Positions 9,748 through 19,715 of a stretch of DNA of 64,000 bases are shown in pieces. The stretch comes from Alistipes sp. (GTDB lineage: Bacteria > Bacteroidota > Bacteroidia > Bacteroidales > Rikenellaceae): positions 1 through 64,000 of the forward strand of contig JAFXIS010000057.1 of assembly GCA_017532885.1 (NCBI GenBank), written 5' to 3'. The translations under genes and the position numbers were made by a program. Position 1 is the stretch's first letter. Each line of letters opens with the position of its first letter. The notes below the pieces were generated by a model. That model ran no database searches. It was not told where the DNA came from and saw only the letters and a program-made list of their open reading frames with translations.

Positions 9748-10755
9748 TCTATCCCTCTCTGCCACATAGGCACAAAGGTTAATTAGCGCTGTGCGATATG
9801 GCGACTCGGCATACTGCGAGAGAATGGATGTAGCACGATTGATGTAGGTCTGCATCGTACGGGCCGCCATTGCCAAGCCTCCCGTAGCTTCGACAACGCC
9901 CTGCAAAAAGTCTACTGCCGCTTCATCCGTTGCGCACTGCGACAACTTATCCAAAAGTTGCAGACGCTCCACCGAAGAGCATCGCTCCAGCACCTCGATA
10001 AGCGGCAGGGTGATTTTACCCTCACGCAAGTCGTTATTTGCCGGTTTCCCGGTCTTTGCCTCGCGGCTATAATCCAAAATATCGTCCTGAATCTGGAACG
10101 CCATACCCAGAGCCTCGCCAAAACGACGCATTTGCTCCACATCCTGACGCGAAGCATTTACCGACACCGCTCCCGCCGAAGCGCTGATGCTTATGAGGCT
10201 TGCTGTCTTTTTATAGATAATCTCAAGATAATCCTGGCGCGTAGTGTTTCGCTCTTTGGTATGCTGACTTTGCAGGATTTCGCCCTCGCATAGCGTAGCA
10301 ACCGAGCCTATAATGTGCGACACAAGGTCATATTGCGCGCTCTGCATTCCCGAGCCCATAGTCTTTGCCAAGATGTAATCACCCAACACAACCGCATTGC
10401 GCGACTGCCACAGGGCATTTGCCGAAGGACGACCACGACGCGTATCGGCTCCATCTATGACATCGTCATGGATAAGCGACGCGGTATGCAACATTTCTAC
10501 GAGCATTGCAGCCAAATAGGTACGCTTTGTGCAGTTACGCTCTCCCTCAACCCACTCTCGCTGATTGGCATCAGAGCAGAGTGCCGAAGTGAGCATAACA
10601 ATCATAGGACGAACGCCCTTACCTCGTGAAGAGAGAACATGTGTAAGCATCTCCGAAATTAATTTACCCTCCGAGGTAAATTGCCCCTTCAGGAACTCGT
10701 CAAACGCTGCGAGATCTGCAAGAATTGGTTGGCGGATGGAGTCTATACTTATCAT
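9745..10755 (-). CDS. ispB: Long-chain polyprenyl diphosphate synthase
   Basis: Trans-prenyltransferase that adds isopentenyl units to farnesyl diphosphate, most likely to make the menaquinone side chain. The product has 336 residues. The first aspartate-rich motif is LIHDDVIDGADTRRGRPS with D97, D98 and D101; the second is QIQDDILDYS with D224, D225 and D228. GKGVRP near residue 46 is the usual diphosphate-binding stretch. Chain length cannot be fixed by eye; small residues before the first motif (HTAS) suggest a long product. The symbol follows the octaprenyl synthase family and may be generous. Confidence 0.88.
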   Translation of the reverse strand: MISIDSIRQPILADLAAFDEFLKGQFTSEGKLISEMLTHVLSSRGKGVRPMIVMLTSALCSDANQREWVEGERNCTKRTYLAAMLVEMLHTASLIHDDVIDGADTRRGRPSANALWQSRNAVVLGDYILAKTMGSGMQSAQYDLVSHIIGSVATLCEGEILQSQHTKERNTTRQDYLEIIYKKTASLISISASAGAVSVNASRQDVEQMRRFGEALGMAFQIQDDILDYSREAKTGKPANNDLREGKITLPLIEVLERCSSVERLQLLDKLSQCATDEAAVDFLQGVVEATGGLAMAARTMQTYINRATSILSQYAESPYRTALINLCAYVAERDR

Positions 10756-10785
10756 TTTGTTCTGTTTACAATGTCTTTAACATTG

Positions 10786-10793
10786 CAAATATA
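10786..10793 (-). promoter_or_regulatory. -7 box of the polyprenyl synthase gene
   Basis: Minus strand TATATTTG, 31 bp before the start codon. The -33 half is not recognisable. Confidence 0.55.
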
Positions 10794-10836
10794 GTAATTT
10801 TTCGCAATTACACACCGAAAAAAGGAATGTTTTTCG

Positions 10837-10844
10837 TAACTTTG
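10837..10844 (+). promoter_or_regulatory. -7 box of the YfhO gene
   Basis: TAACTTTG lies 21 bp before the ATG at 10866, back to back with the -7 box of the divergent prenyl synthase gene. No matching -33 TTTG was found. Confidence 0.55.
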
Positions 10845-10865
10845 ACGCACTAACGGATTCAGAAA

Positions 10866-13343
10866 ATGACTCATAACAATAGAAAATTCCCGTCATGGGC
10901 TTTAGGCGCAGGTTTCATAGTGCTGTTTTTTGTATTGGCAGCCACATATTTTGCGCCACAATTTTCAGGAAAAGTTCTCATGCAGCACGATGTGCAGCAG
11001 TATGAGGGCATGTGCAAAGATATTCTCGAAAATCGAGAGGCTACGGGCGAAGATGCACAATGGACCGGCGGTATGTTTGGCGGTATGCCGGCTTATCTGA
11101 TAAATGTGAAATATCCGGCACAGGCAGTGAAGGGCACTATCGGCAAGGTGACAAACATAATCGACACGCCGGCGTCGTTCCTCTTCTTCTCGATGGTGGC
11201 GATGTGGGTGGCAATGCTCATATTCGGTCTTAGCCCATGGATAGGACTCGTTGCGGCGTTGGCTTATGGTTTTTCGACCTATTTCCTGCTAATCATTGGC
11301 GCAGGCCATGTCACGAAGATGTGGGCATTGGTTTATGCTCCACTGATGATGGCGGGCGTGCATTACACCTTACGCCGCAATATGTGGGTAGGTGCTTCAC
11401 TTACAGCACTTTTCACCTCGTTGGAGATTGGCGCAAATCACCCTCAAATAACCTACTATTTCGCCATTGCCATGGCTGCAATGTGGATTAGCGAGGGCAT
11501 CTATGCCTGGAAGGAGCGTCGTCGCAAAGATTTTCTGAAGCGCACAGCATTGCTTGTAGCTGCGGGAGTGATAGCTTTGGGTTCGAACCTCTCGCCGCTT
11601 TGGTATACAATCCAGCATCAGAAGGAGACCACACGCGGAGGCTCGGAGTTAGTGGCCGAAGATGCCGCGAGCGGACAACAGGGACTCGACTTGGAGTATG
11701 CCACAGCGTGGAGCTACGGCAAGGCTGAGAGCCTGAATATGCTCGTTCCGAACTTTATGGGAGGTGCTTCGGGTGACGCTTTTTCTGAAGATGGAGCCGT
11801 TGCCGAAGCCTTGGGAGCTTATGGTTTGGAGCAGATGGCTCAATACATTCCGCGCTATCGTGGTGACCAGCCATATACGGCAGGCCCCACATATTTGGGT
11901 GCTGCGGCAATATTCCTCGCTCTGCTCGGACTATTCCTGTTGCCGGCGCGCCAAAAGTGGTGGATTTTAGCTGCGACAATCATTACTCTGCTTATGTCGT
12001 GGGGCAACAACCTGATGTGGCTCACCGAGCTATTGTTCGACACCCTGCCGATGTACAATAAATTCCGCACACTTTCGATGGCGCTTGTTGTTGTACAGTG
12101 GACCGTACCACTGCTTGCCGCCTTGGCAATAGCAAAAGTTGTCACCGAGAAGAAGGATTCTGCAACACTTCGCAAAGGCTTGGCGTGGGCTGTTGGCATA
12201 ACGGGCGGAATATTGCTGATAATGATTATCGGAGGTCGCGCATTGGGAGATTATGGCATGCAGCAGAGTGGCGCAATGTTGGAAGGAGAGTTCCACACCA
12301 TGCTCAAGCAGCAAAATGCCGAGCAATATATCCGTCAGGGATTGCACGAACAAATGGCGTGGGAAACAGCCACCGCAATTGCCACGGAGCGTGCCGATGT
12401 AATGCGTCAGGATGCGTGGCGTTCGCTTCTGTTTGTGCTGTTGGCTGCCGTAGCTATCGGATTATACTCACATCGCAAGGTAATAACTCGCTCATCGGTA
12501 TTGTGCATCGTGTTGGGCGTGATTGTCACCGCCGACCTTATCGATGTCGATATGCGATACCTGAGCTACAAGGATTTTGTCGCCAAGCGCTCGGCGCAGA
12601 TTTTCCCCAGCGAAGCCGACAAATTCATCATGCAGGACAAAGACGATGATTATAGGGTATTGAATCTTACAGTATCGCCGTTTAACGATGCCACAACATC
12701 GTATTTCCACCGCTCGGTAGGAGGCTATCACGGTGCAAAACTCTCGCGTTATCAGGATATCATCGACCACTACCTCAGCAAAATGGATGAGGGCATTCTG
12801 GATATGCTCAATGTGCGCTATGTTATAACATCGAAAAAGGCCGACGGCGTAGTCAAGCGCCCGACAGCGAACGGTGCAGCGTGGTTTGTTCGGTATGTGA
12901 TACCCGCAGCAACGGCACACGAGGAGATTGCTTTAGTGGGCGAGATTGACACCAAGCAGGAGGCGGTTGTGGGCAATATTACGCTCAACAACTACCACTT
13001 TGGCGAGGGCGAAATATCTCTTACGGAATATCGTCCCAACTTCCTGCGCTACGACTACACTGCCGAGAGCAATGGTTTTGTGGTCTTCTCCGAGATTTTT
13101 ACTCAGGAGGGCTGGCGCGCATACATAGACGGCGAGGAGGTGACACCTATTCGCGCCGACTATATTCTCCGCGCATTGGAAGTGCCTGCCGGCGAGCATA
13201 CCGTTGAATGGCATTACCGCGCACCAAAATGGCGACTTATTGAGGGTATTACGCTTCTCTTCTCGATTATTGTTTTGGGAGCGACCCTCCTAACCCTGAT
13301 ATATTTCATACGCAATGAAAGACGACAAAAGATTAAAGCGTAA
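10866..13343 (+). CDS. YfhO family membrane protein
   Basis: Large polytopic inner-membrane protein of 825 residues. The N-terminal two thirds hold about a dozen hydrophobic helices. The C-terminal part is a soluble domain (DDDYRVLNL, SVGGYHGAKLSRYQ, FSEIFTQEGWRAYIDGEE) and ends with one more helix. This layout matches the YfhO family, whose Gram-positive members glycosylate envelope polymers with lipid-linked sugars in GT-C fashion. The role in Bacteroidetes is not established. The stop lies 29 bp inside ftsX, so the two are translationally coupled. Confidence 0.85.
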   Translation: MTHNNRKFPSWALGAGFIVLFFVLAATYFAPQFSGKVLMQHDVQQYEGMCKDILENREATGEDAQWTGGMFGGMPAYLINVKYPAQAVKGTIGKVTNIIDTPASFLFFSMVAMWVAMLIFGLSPWIGLVAALAYGFSTYFLLIIGAGHVTKMWALVYAPLMMAGVHYTLRRNMWVGASLTALFTSLEIGANHPQITYYFAIAMAAMWISEGIYAWKERRRKDFLKRTALLVAAGVIALGSNLSPLWYTIQHQKETTRGGSELVAEDAASGQQGLDLEYATAWSYGKAESLNMLVPNFMGGASGDAFSEDGAVAEALGAYGLEQMAQYIPRYRGDQPYTAGPTYLGAAAIFLALLGLFLLPARQKWWILAATIITLLMSWGNNLMWLTELLFDTLPMYNKFRTLSMALVVVQWTVPLLAALAIAKVVTEKKDSATLRKGLAWAVGITGGILLIMIIGGRALGDYGMQQSGAMLEGEFHTMLKQQNAEQYIRQGLHEQMAWETATAIATERADVMRQDAWRSLLFVLLAAVAIGLYSHRKVITRSSVLCIVLGVIVTADLIDVDMRYLSYKDFVAKRSAQIFPSEADKFIMQDKDDDYRVLNLTVSPFNDATTSYFHRSVGGYHGAKLSRYQDIIDHYLSKMDEGILDMLNVRYVITSKKADGVVKRPTANGAAWFVRYVIPAATAHEEIALVGEIDTKQEAVVGNITLNNYHFGEGEISLTEYRPNFLRYDYTAESNGFVVFSEIFTQEGWRAYIDGEEVTPIRADYILRALEVPAGEHTVEWHYRAPKWRLIEGITLLFSIIVLGATLLTLIYFIRNERRQKIKA

Positions 13344-14190
13344 AGTAAAACGCTCATACATCGTATCGACGATAAGCATCTCGTTGGTGCTGTTCCTGCT
13401 TGGCTCGGTGGGCTATCTGCTCGTTTCGGCACTCGGCACAGCGCACACTTTGCGCCAGAATATCACGCTCTCGGTGGAGTTAGACAACTCGCTGAGCGAA
13501 AGACGCAAAACAGTTTTGAAGGATGAGATTAAAGCATTAGAGGGCGTTTCGAAGGTCACTTATGCCGACCGCAGCGAGAAGTTGGACGATGCCGAGTTCC
13601 GCCGTATGTTTGCCGCCGAAATTGAGGAGATTTTGGAGGAAAATCCTCTGCGCAACAGCTTTGAGGTGGCGGTAGCAAGTGCCGAGCGCGAAGTAATGGA
13701 CTCGCTGGTCGATAAACTCTCGGCGATGGAGGGAGTGGTTTATGTGGCATATCCTGCGGCAACCATCGAACGCCTGCATTCGGCAATAAACAAGATTACC
13801 ATCGTTCTTATAGCTTTTGGCGGTGCATTGCTTATAATTTCGCTCATTCTGCTCAACAACACCATACGCCTGGCAATCTATTCGCGCCGCTATCTTATCA
13901 ACACCTTTAAGTTGGTGGGTGCTACAAAGTGGTATATCATGCGCCCACTGTTAGGCACGGCGGCAAAGCAGGGTTTCTGGGCGGGATTCTGCGCCAGCCT
14001 GCTATTTGGCGGCTCGCTATATGCGTTGAGTGGCGCAATGCCGGAGATTGTGTCGATGTCGGAATTGGTAAAAATAGGCATCATTGTGGGCGGAATGATT
14101 CTCTTGGGTTTGGTTATTTCACTTCTGTTTACGACCTTTGCAGTCAATAAATTCGTGAACATGAAGTCTAACAAGATATATTTGTATTAA
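13315..14190 (+). CDS. ftsX: Cell division protein FtsX
   Basis: Permease-like partner of the ATPase FtsE that couples division to activation of peptidoglycan hydrolases at the septum. The product has 291 residues: a basic cytoplasmic N-terminus (MKDDKRLKRKVKR), helix 1 (~15-38), a periplasmic loop with LSERRKTVLKDEIKALEGV and the conserved FRRMFAAEIEEILEENPL, then three C-terminal helices with IYSRRYLINTFKLVGATKW. ftsE is not adjacent, which is common in Bacteroidetes. The start overlaps the end of the YfhO gene by 29 bp; DUF3098 follows 9 bp later. Confidence 0.92.
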   Translation: MKDDKRLKRKVKRSYIVSTISISLVLFLLGSVGYLLVSALGTAHTLRQNITLSVELDNSLSERRKTVLKDEIKALEGVSKVTYADRSEKLDDAEFRRMFAAEIEEILEENPLRNSFEVAVASAEREVMDSLVDKLSAMEGVVYVAYPAATIERLHSAINKITIVLIAFGGALLIISLILLNNTIRLAIYSRRYLINTFKLVGATKWYIMRPLLGTAAKQGFWAGFCASLLFGGSLYALSGAMPEIVSMSELVKIGIIVGGMILLGLVISLLFTTFAVNKFVNMKSNKIYLY

Positions 14191-14199
14191 AAACCGAAT

Positions 14200-14472
14200 A
14201 TGAAAAAACTAATCGAAAAAATAAAAACGCGATTTAACGCCGCAACCGACCAGCACGATGCCGAAATGACGCTGACGCTGAAAAATTATATCCTGCTGGC
14301 GGTGGGTCTGGTGGTTATAATAATCGGCATGGCGCTGATGTGCGGCGGAGGAAGCGACAACCCCGAAGTGTTTAATTATGAGATGTTTTCGTGGCGACGC
14401 ATAACCCTGGCCCCGATTCTCATCGTAGGCGGCTTCGTTTTTGAAATTTACGCGCTCATGAAGCGATTTTAG
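14200..14472 (+). CDS. DUF3098 two-helix membrane protein
   Basis: Ninety-residue protein with a charged N-terminal tail, helix ~28-48 and helix ~68-87, joined by the loop GGGSDNPEVFNYEMFSWRRITLAP. The loop signature and its place straight after ftsX match the DUF3098 family, which is found almost only in Bacteroidetes. No function is known. Position in an ftsX-uppP run hints at an envelope or division role, which is inference only. Confidence 0.85.
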   Translation: MKKLIEKIKTRFNAATDQHDAEMTLTLKNYILLAVGLVVIIIGMALMCGGGSDNPEVFNYEMFSWRRITLAPILIVGGFVFEIYALMKRF

Positions 14473-14516
14473 GCTTGTCCACCCAAACCACTTAAGCCCC
14501 AAAACTGTAACACGAA

Positions 14517-15311
14517 ATGTCTGTAATTGAAGCCATAATACTCGGTATAGTGCAAGGCCTTACCGAGTTTTTGCCCGTATCAAGCAGCGGCCATCTGCAA
14601 ATAGCCAAAGCGTTGCTGGGTGTCGAAATTGAAGAAAACCTGATGTTCGACATCACGCTCCACGCCGCTACGGTGCTCAGCACGATTGTAATTTTGTGGC
14701 CCGAAATCAAGCGTTTGATTTGCGGAGTGTTCTCGCGCACATTCAACGACGAGCAGGCCTATATTTTGAAGTTGATTATCTCGGTGATTCCCATTGCCAT
14801 AGTTGGTTTTGCACTGAAAGACCAACTCAACGCAATGCTTGAATCGCCATATATCCTCACCATCGTGGGTGCAATGTTGCTTTTCACGGCCCTATTGCTC
14901 GCCTTCGCATACTATGCCCGCCCGCGTCAAAAAGAGAGTATATCGTATCGCGACGCCTTTATTATCGGCCTTTCGCAAGCCTTAGCCGCAATGCCGGGAC
15001 TCTCGCGTTCGGGTACAACAATCGCTACGGGTATTCTCTTGGGCAACAATAAAGGCATCGTAGCGCAATTCTCATTCCTGATGGTCTTGGCGCCTATCTT
15101 GGGCGAGATGTTGCTCAGCATCATGAAGGGTGAGGTTGTATTTTCGTCAATCGGCATTTTACCACTTGCATGCGGATTTATGGCCTCGTTTATCGTGGGA
15201 TGTATTGCCTGCCGCTTTATGCTTCGCCTCGTGCAGCAGGGAAAACTTATATGGTTCGCCATATATTGCGCAATTGCAGGTTGCGTATCAATCATAAGCA
15301 ACTTTATTTAA
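14517..15311 (+). CDS. uppP: Undecaprenyl-diphosphatase
   Basis: Membrane phosphatase (BacA/UppP) that turns undecaprenyl diphosphate into the monophosphate carrier used for peptidoglycan and O-antigen; extra copies give bacitracin resistance. The product has 264 residues with the family's first motif [10 protein letters not shown] (Glu17, Ser22-24, His26) and second motif [13 protein letters not shown], plus about eight hydrophobic segments. It starts 44 bp after the DUF3098 stop and ends 17 bp before truB, in a rightward run that begins at the YfhO gene. Confidence 0.97.
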   Translation: MSVIEAIILGIVQGLTEFLPVSSSGHLQIAKALLGVEIEENLMFDITLHAATVLSTIVILWPEIKRLICGVFSRTFNDEQAYILKLIISVIPIAIVGFALKDQLNAMLESPYILTIVGAMLLFTALLLAFAYYARPRQKESISYRDAFIIGLSQALAAMPGLSRSGTTIATGILLGNNKGIVAQFSFLMVLAPILGEMLLSIMKGEVVFSSIGILPLACGFMASFIVGCIACRFMLRLVQQGKLIWFAIYCAIAGCVSIISNFI

Positions 15312-15328
15312 CCTCTTAACTTAAACAG

Positions 15329-16048
15329 ATGAGCCAAAATGAATCACTTCGCGGAATTGATTTTCCCGAAGGATATATAGCCGTAATCGACAAGCCTTTG
15401 GAGTGGACCTCAACAGATGTGGTACGCAAAATAAAATATGCTTTGCAGCATAAATTGGGCTACCGCAAGATAAAAATCGGTCACGCCGGAACGCTGGACC
15501 CATTAGCTACGGGAGTCCTCATTATCTGCATAGGCAAGGCGACAAAGATGGTAAATGCCCTGCAAGCTGAGGAGAAGGAGTATATCGCCGAATTGGAGTT
15601 GGGCGCAACGACTCCGAGTTTCGATATGGAGCATCCCATCGACTGCCGTTACCCCACCGAGCATATCACTCGCGAGATGATTGAACAGGCGTTGCGCGAC
15701 CTGACGGGTGAGCGTCTGCAAGCACCCCCAATCTACTCGGCAAAGAAGGTCGAGGGCGTGAGAGCATATGAGTTTGCCCGCGCCGGCGAGGAGGTAGAGC
15801 TCAAGAAGGCTCTTATAAATATCTACGAGATGGATATTTTGGAGTTAGAGATGCCCCGCTTGAAAATCAGAGTGCGTTGCAGCAAGGGAACCTACATCCG
15901 CTCGTTGGCCCAGGAGATTGGGCAGGCGGTGGGTAGCGGAGCTTATCTGACATCACTTAGACGCACCCGAAGTGGCGGATTTACAGCAGAAAACGGCTGG
16001 AAACTCGAAAATTTTATGGAAAAATTGACCGAGTGTGAAACAAAATAG
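15329..16048 (+). CDS. truB: tRNA pseudouridine-55 synthase
   Basis: Isomerises U55 to pseudouridine in the T loop of tRNAs. The product has 239 residues, a short form without the long C-terminal PUA extension of some species. The catalytic Asp57 sits in GHAGTLDPLATG. KPLEWTSTDVV, APPIYSAKKVEGVRAYE and CSKGTYIRSLAQEIG are all standard TruB blocks. It lies 17 bp after uppP and 54 bp before queA, so the tRNA-modifying genes truB and queA sit together. Confidence 0.97.
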   Translation: MSQNESLRGIDFPEGYIAVIDKPLEWTSTDVVRKIKYALQHKLGYRKIKIGHAGTLDPLATGVLIICIGKATKMVNALQAEEKEYIAELELGATTPSFDMEHPIDCRYPTEHITREMIEQALRDLTGERLQAPPIYSAKKVEGVRAYEFARAGEEVELKKALINIYEMDILELEMPRLKIRVRCSKGTYIRSLAQEIGQAVGSGAYLTSLRRTRSGGFTAENGWKLENFMEKLTECETK

Positions 16049-16102
16049 CTGATTTTTCGTATTTATTATTGATATTTGTGTCTTTCACATTAAGATAAAA
16101 TT

Positions 16103-17152
16103 ATGAAGTTATCTCAATACGGATATGATTTTTCAGCCGACATGTTGGCGAAATATCCTGCAGACAACCGCGACGAGTCGCGTTTGCTGGTGTTGAATCG
16201 CAAAACAGGCGAGATTCAACATCGTCTTTTTAAGGACATTATCGAGTATTTCGACGAAAAGGACCTCTTCCTTTTCAACGACACCAAAGTCTTCCCCGCA
16301 CGCCTCTACGGAAATAAGGAGAAGACTGGTGCCGAGATTGAAATTTTCCTTTTGCGCGAGCTGAATCGCGAGCTACGCCTATGGGATGTTTTGGTAGACC
16401 CCGCGCGTAAAATCCGCATCGGCAACAAACTCTACTTCGGCGACGATGAGATGATGGGTGCCGAGGTTATCGACAACACAACCTCGCGAGGTCGTACTTT
16501 GCGTTTCCTCTTTGACGGCTCTTACGAGGAGTTCAAGGAGGCGTTGTACCGCTTGGGCGAAACTCCACTGCCCCGTTGGGTCAGAGAGAAGGTCGAGGAG
16601 GAGGATGCCGAGCGTTATCAGACAATATTTGCAAAGAACGAAGGTGCCGTAGCTGCTCCCACAGCGGGTATGCACTTCTCAAAGCACCTGCTTAAGCGCA
16701 TGGAAATCAAGGGTATTGACGCAGCATTCATCACTCTGCACGCCGGCTTGGGCAATTTCCGCACGGTGGATGTCGAGGACCTCTCGAAACACAAGATGGA
16801 CTCCGAGCAATTTATCGTAACGGAGCAGGCTGCCGAGCAGGTAAATAAAGCAAAACGCGAAGGTCACAAGGTTGTGGCGATTGGTACTACCGTGATGCGT
16901 ACCATCGAGACTGCAGTATCGACAGGCGGTATGATTAAGGCTTCAGAGGGTTGGACCAATAAGTTCATCTTCTGCCCCTACGATTTCTCGGTTGCAGATG
17001 CTATGGTATCAAACTTCCACCTGCCCTACTCTACACAGCTTATGATGGTTGCGGCATTTGGAGGTTATGAGCAGGTAATGAACGCTTATCAAGTTGCCAA
17101 GGAGGAGGGCTATCGCTTTGGTACTTATGGCGATGCGATGCTTATACTCTAA
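16103..17152 (+). CDS. queA: S-adenosylmethionine:tRNA ribosyltransferase-isomerase
   Basis: Transfers and rearranges the ribosyl part of SAM onto preQ1-modified tRNA, making epoxyqueuosine in GUN-anticodon tRNAs. The product has 349 residues, the usual length. Conserved blocks are [13 protein letters not shown] near the start, [26 protein letters not shown], and near the end FNLPYST in the local form [16 protein letters not shown]. It is the last gene of the uppP-truB-queA run before a new -7 box at 17210. Confidence 0.97.
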   Translation: MKLSQYGYDFSADMLAKYPADNRDESRLLVLNRKTGEIQHRLFKDIIEYFDEKDLFLFNDTKVFPARLYGNKEKTGAEIEIFLLRELNRELRLWDVLVDPARKIRIGNKLYFGDDEMMGAEVIDNTTSRGRTLRFLFDGSYEEFKEALYRLGETPLPRWVREKVEEEDAERYQTIFAKNEGAVAAPTAGMHFSKHLLKRMEIKGIDAAFITLHAGLGNFRTVDVEDLSKHKMDSEQFIVTEQAAEQVNKAKREGHKVVAIGTTVMRTIETAVSTGGMIKASEGWTNKFIFCPYDFSVADAMVSNFHLPYSTQLMMVAAFGGYEQVMNAYQVAKEEGYRFGTYGDAMLIL

Positions 17153-17209
17153 TCGGGAATAAACGACTTTTACAGCAGTTTACACACCGATTCTTTAGAA
17201 AAAAATTAG

Positions 17210-17217
17210 TATATTTG
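17210..17217 (+). promoter_or_regulatory. -7 box of the GT5-DUF4270 pair
   Basis: TATATTTG, 23 bp before the ATG at 17241. No good -33 TTTG is visible. Confidence 0.55.
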
Positions 17218-17240
17218 CACATTGTAAAACCCAAATACAA

Positions 17241-18047
17241 ATGGCTTCACGCAAGATACTTTATGTTTGCCAGGAGATAATGCCTTATCTTCCTGAGACT
17301 GAACTTTCAGGACTTTGCCGACGCTTGGCTCAGGCGATGCAGGAGCGTGGCAACGAGATACGCACATTTATGCCCCGCTATGGATGTATAAATGAGCGTC
17401 GCAATCAATTGCACGAAGTGATACGCCTCTCGGGCATGAACCTCATCATCAACGATAACGACCATCAGCTTATCATCAAGGTGGCGTCGATACCCTCTGC
17501 GCGTATTCAGATATATTTTATCGACAATGATGATTACTTCTATCGCAAGGCGGTTTTGACCGACAGCGAGGGCAACTACTTCGAGGATAATGACGAGCGC
17601 GCCATTTTCTTTGCCCGCGGAGTGTTGGAGACGGTAAAGAAGCTCAATTGGACTCCTACGGTGGTTCACTGCATGGGTTGGATGTCAGCAATCACACCTA
17701 TCTACCTAAAGAAGGTATTTGCCGACGACCCCCTATTCCGCGATGTGAAGATTGTGGTATCACTCTGCAACGACCATTTCGATGGTACGCTGAGTGCCGA
17801 TTTCGCTCAAAAAATAGCTAATGAGGGCGTAGAGGATGAGAATTTGGCTTCTTTGGCTACTCCTTCATACGAAAATCTCTATCGCTTCGTTATAGATTAT
17901 GCCGATGGAGTGACTATCACCTCGGCTGAGGCAAGTAAGGAGTTGGTGGAGTATGCTCGCCAGAGCGGCAAGCCGATACTTGAATACCAAAATCCCGACG
18001 CACCAGAGTTTTTCGATAATTACAAACGCTTTTATGAAGAGTTATAA
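17241..18047 (+). CDS. Stand-alone GT5 (glycogen/starch synthase) N-terminal domain protein
   Basis: The product has 268 residues and matches only the first Rossmann half of the GT5 starch synthase family: ILYVCQEIMPYLPETELSGL at the N-terminus, PTVVHCMGWMSAITPIYLK in the middle and ADGVTITSAEASKEL near the end. Full glycogen synthases are about 480 residues, with a second domain holding the catalytic KxGGL and C-terminal EXXXXXXXE parts, which are absent here. The loop KTGGL is replaced by ETELSGL. It may therefore bind a sugar nucleotide without polymerising glucan. It overlaps the DUF4270 gene by 14 bp, a coupling that recurs in Bacteroidetes. Confidence 0.8.
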   Translation: MASRKILYVCQEIMPYLPETELSGLCRRLAQAMQERGNEIRTFMPRYGCINERRNQLHEVIRLSGMNLIINDNDHQLIIKVASIPSARIQIYFIDNDDYFYRKAVLTDSEGNYFEDNDERAIFFARGVLETVKKLNWTPTVVHCMGWMSAITPIYLKKVFADDPLFRDVKIVVSLCNDHFDGTLSADFAQKIANEGVEDENLASLATPSYENLYRFVIDYADGVTITSAEASKELVEYARQSGKPILEYQNPDAPEFFDNYKRFYEEL

Positions 18048-19650
18048 CAAATTACAGAGCTTGCTCACCTCGACTTTGATTGCTATCGTTGCGGTGTGGG
18101 CTACGCTTACAGGTTGCACCACAACGGCAGATTACACCTTAGGTGAGGAGCTCGCCCCAGGACATCAGCAGTTGGAGATGCGCCATCGTCTTTATAGTGG
18201 AGGAATGCTGAAGGAGACCGACACAGAGGATACCCCCTGCAAGGTCTTTGAGATGCGTCTATATCGTACCGATTCGGTTGCTGCAACATCACTCGATAAG
18301 CTATACCTCGGACTGCAGAACCACAATCGTTATGGCACGCGCAAAATGAGTTTCTCGAGTCAGATGCTCTTTATGACCGCCGTGGACGACTCTTTAGGAT
18401 TCGGATATCGCCCCGTTTACGACTCGATGATGTTCCTCTTTGAGGTTGATACCTTTGCGGGCGACACCACAAAGCCTATCAAGTACAATGTATACGCTTT
18501 GACCGACGATTTGGTAAATGAGGAGTCGGAGGATTCGCTCTTCATCGTAACCTACAATCCCCGCACCGAGGGGCACTTGGATGCTGCGGCAGAGCCGATA
18601 TATACCTTCGAATTCCCCAACTCGGCAAAGGGAGTATATACTACTTCGACAATGCTGCGTATGCAGGAAACAGCGCAAACACGCGAGTGGCTAAAGAAGT
18701 TGCTATGCTTGGAACTCGACGAGAACGGCTTGGCCAATGGTAACACCCAAGCTTATAAGAGTGACTCGGCATTTATTCACAACTTCCCCGGTTTGTATAT
18801 CGAGGCGGAAGCCGATATGCCTGACGGAGAGGGCTCGGCATTCTCGTTCAAGCCTACGGCAACAGGCATAGGATTCTATGGCCGTATGCGTAACCCCGGA
18901 GCAGATGCCGACCTTATGGCCGATACGCTGAACATGAACTACTATTTCCGCGACGATAAGGCTACAAGCTACGGCAATGTGAGTGCCCAGCGTGTAACAT
19001 TGGATTATAGCGCATCGGATTTTGCCTCAACGCCTATGTATGAAACAGAGGAGAATCGTCCGGAGGTGGAGATTGGATATGTCGATGGTTGCGGCGGTAT
19101 GATTACCGAATTAACCCTCACCGAGGAGTTTTTGCGCTCACTCTACACTCTTGTGCAGGATGAGAATGGCAATGTAACTCACGAATCGGCAGCGATAAAT
19201 CAGGCGGCATTGAAGATTTACATCGAGGATGCGGAGTATGACTACACATTGCTCAACCCCATAACTTGGGCAGAGAAGCTCAACCATTCGATGTCGCGCC
19301 TGGGTCTGTATCTTAACTACAAGGTGCTTTCACCCATCCCCGACTACCTCTACACGATGGAGTCTTCGGGAGGTTCGTTAGCTTATAACGGATATGTGAA
19401 TCGTAGTCTTGCATGCTACGAGATGGATATAACATCTTACATGCAGCAGATGATAAACGAGGTCATAAAGATAGCTCCCAAGGAGGGCGAAGCATTTGAT
19501 TTTGAGAAACTGACACTTTCACACAAACTATATGTAGGTCCTGCGGCAAGTACGATATTCACATTTAACCGCTCGGCAATTCAAGGTGCCGACAAGGAGC
19601 TGAATCCTGCGGCAATCGAGCTGGAGCTCACCTACACAATGGTGAAATAG
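18034..19650 (+). CDS. DUF4270 lipoprotein
   Basis: Exported lipoprotein of 538 residues. ATG at 18034 begins a signal peptide with the lipobox LTGC, after which Cys is lipidated. An earlier in-frame start would put 27 unrelated residues before the signal peptide. The rest is beta-rich and asks for no known catalytic motif; the family name DUF4270 fits the position after the GT5-like gene and the content (TTADYTLGEE at the mature N-terminus, repeated short strands). It is probably anchored in the outer or inner membrane. The function is unknown. Translation is coupled to the preceding gene by a 14-bp overlap. Confidence 0.75.
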   Translation: MKSYNKLQSLLTSTLIAIVAVWATLTGCTTTADYTLGEELAPGHQQLEMRHRLYSGGMLKETDTEDTPCKVFEMRLYRTDSVAATSLDKLYLGLQNHNRYGTRKMSFSSQMLFMTAVDDSLGFGYRPVYDSMMFLFEVDTFAGDTTKPIKYNVYALTDDLVNEESEDSLFIVTYNPRTEGHLDAAAEPIYTFEFPNSAKGVYTTSTMLRMQETAQTREWLKKLLCLELDENGLANGNTQAYKSDSAFIHNFPGLYIEAEADMPDGEGSAFSFKPTATGIGFYGRMRNPGADADLMADTLNMNYYFRDDKATSYGNVSAQRVTLDYSASDFASTPMYETEENRPEVEIGYVDGCGGMITELTLTEEFLRSLYTLVQDENGNVTHESAAINQAALKIYIEDAEYDYTLLNPITWAEKLNHSMSRLGLYLNYKVLSPIPDYLYTMESSGGSLAYNGYVNRSLACYEMDITSYMQQMINEVIKIAPKEGEAFDFEKLTLSHKLYVGPAASTIFTFNRSAIQGADKELNPAAIELELTYTMVK

Positions 19651-19665
19651 AGTATTGAGATACCT

Positions 19666-19697
19666 CGACAAACCTAAGACACTCTTAGGTTTTGTCG
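19666..19697 (+). terminator. Inverted repeat between DUF4270 and topA (possible weak terminator)
   Basis: CGACAAACCTAAG at 19666-19678 pairs with CTTAGGTTTTGTCG at 19684-19697 around a five-base loop. No T run follows, so it may be an attenuator or an mRNA end rather than a strong terminator. Confidence 0.5.
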
Positions 19698-19715
19698 TAT
19701 TAAGCAGAAAAAGTA

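Noticed and set aside
11575..11592. Sequence GGTTCGAACC resembling a tRNA T-loop.
   Set aside because: It lies inside the YfhO gene and no acceptor, D or anticodon arms can be drawn around it.
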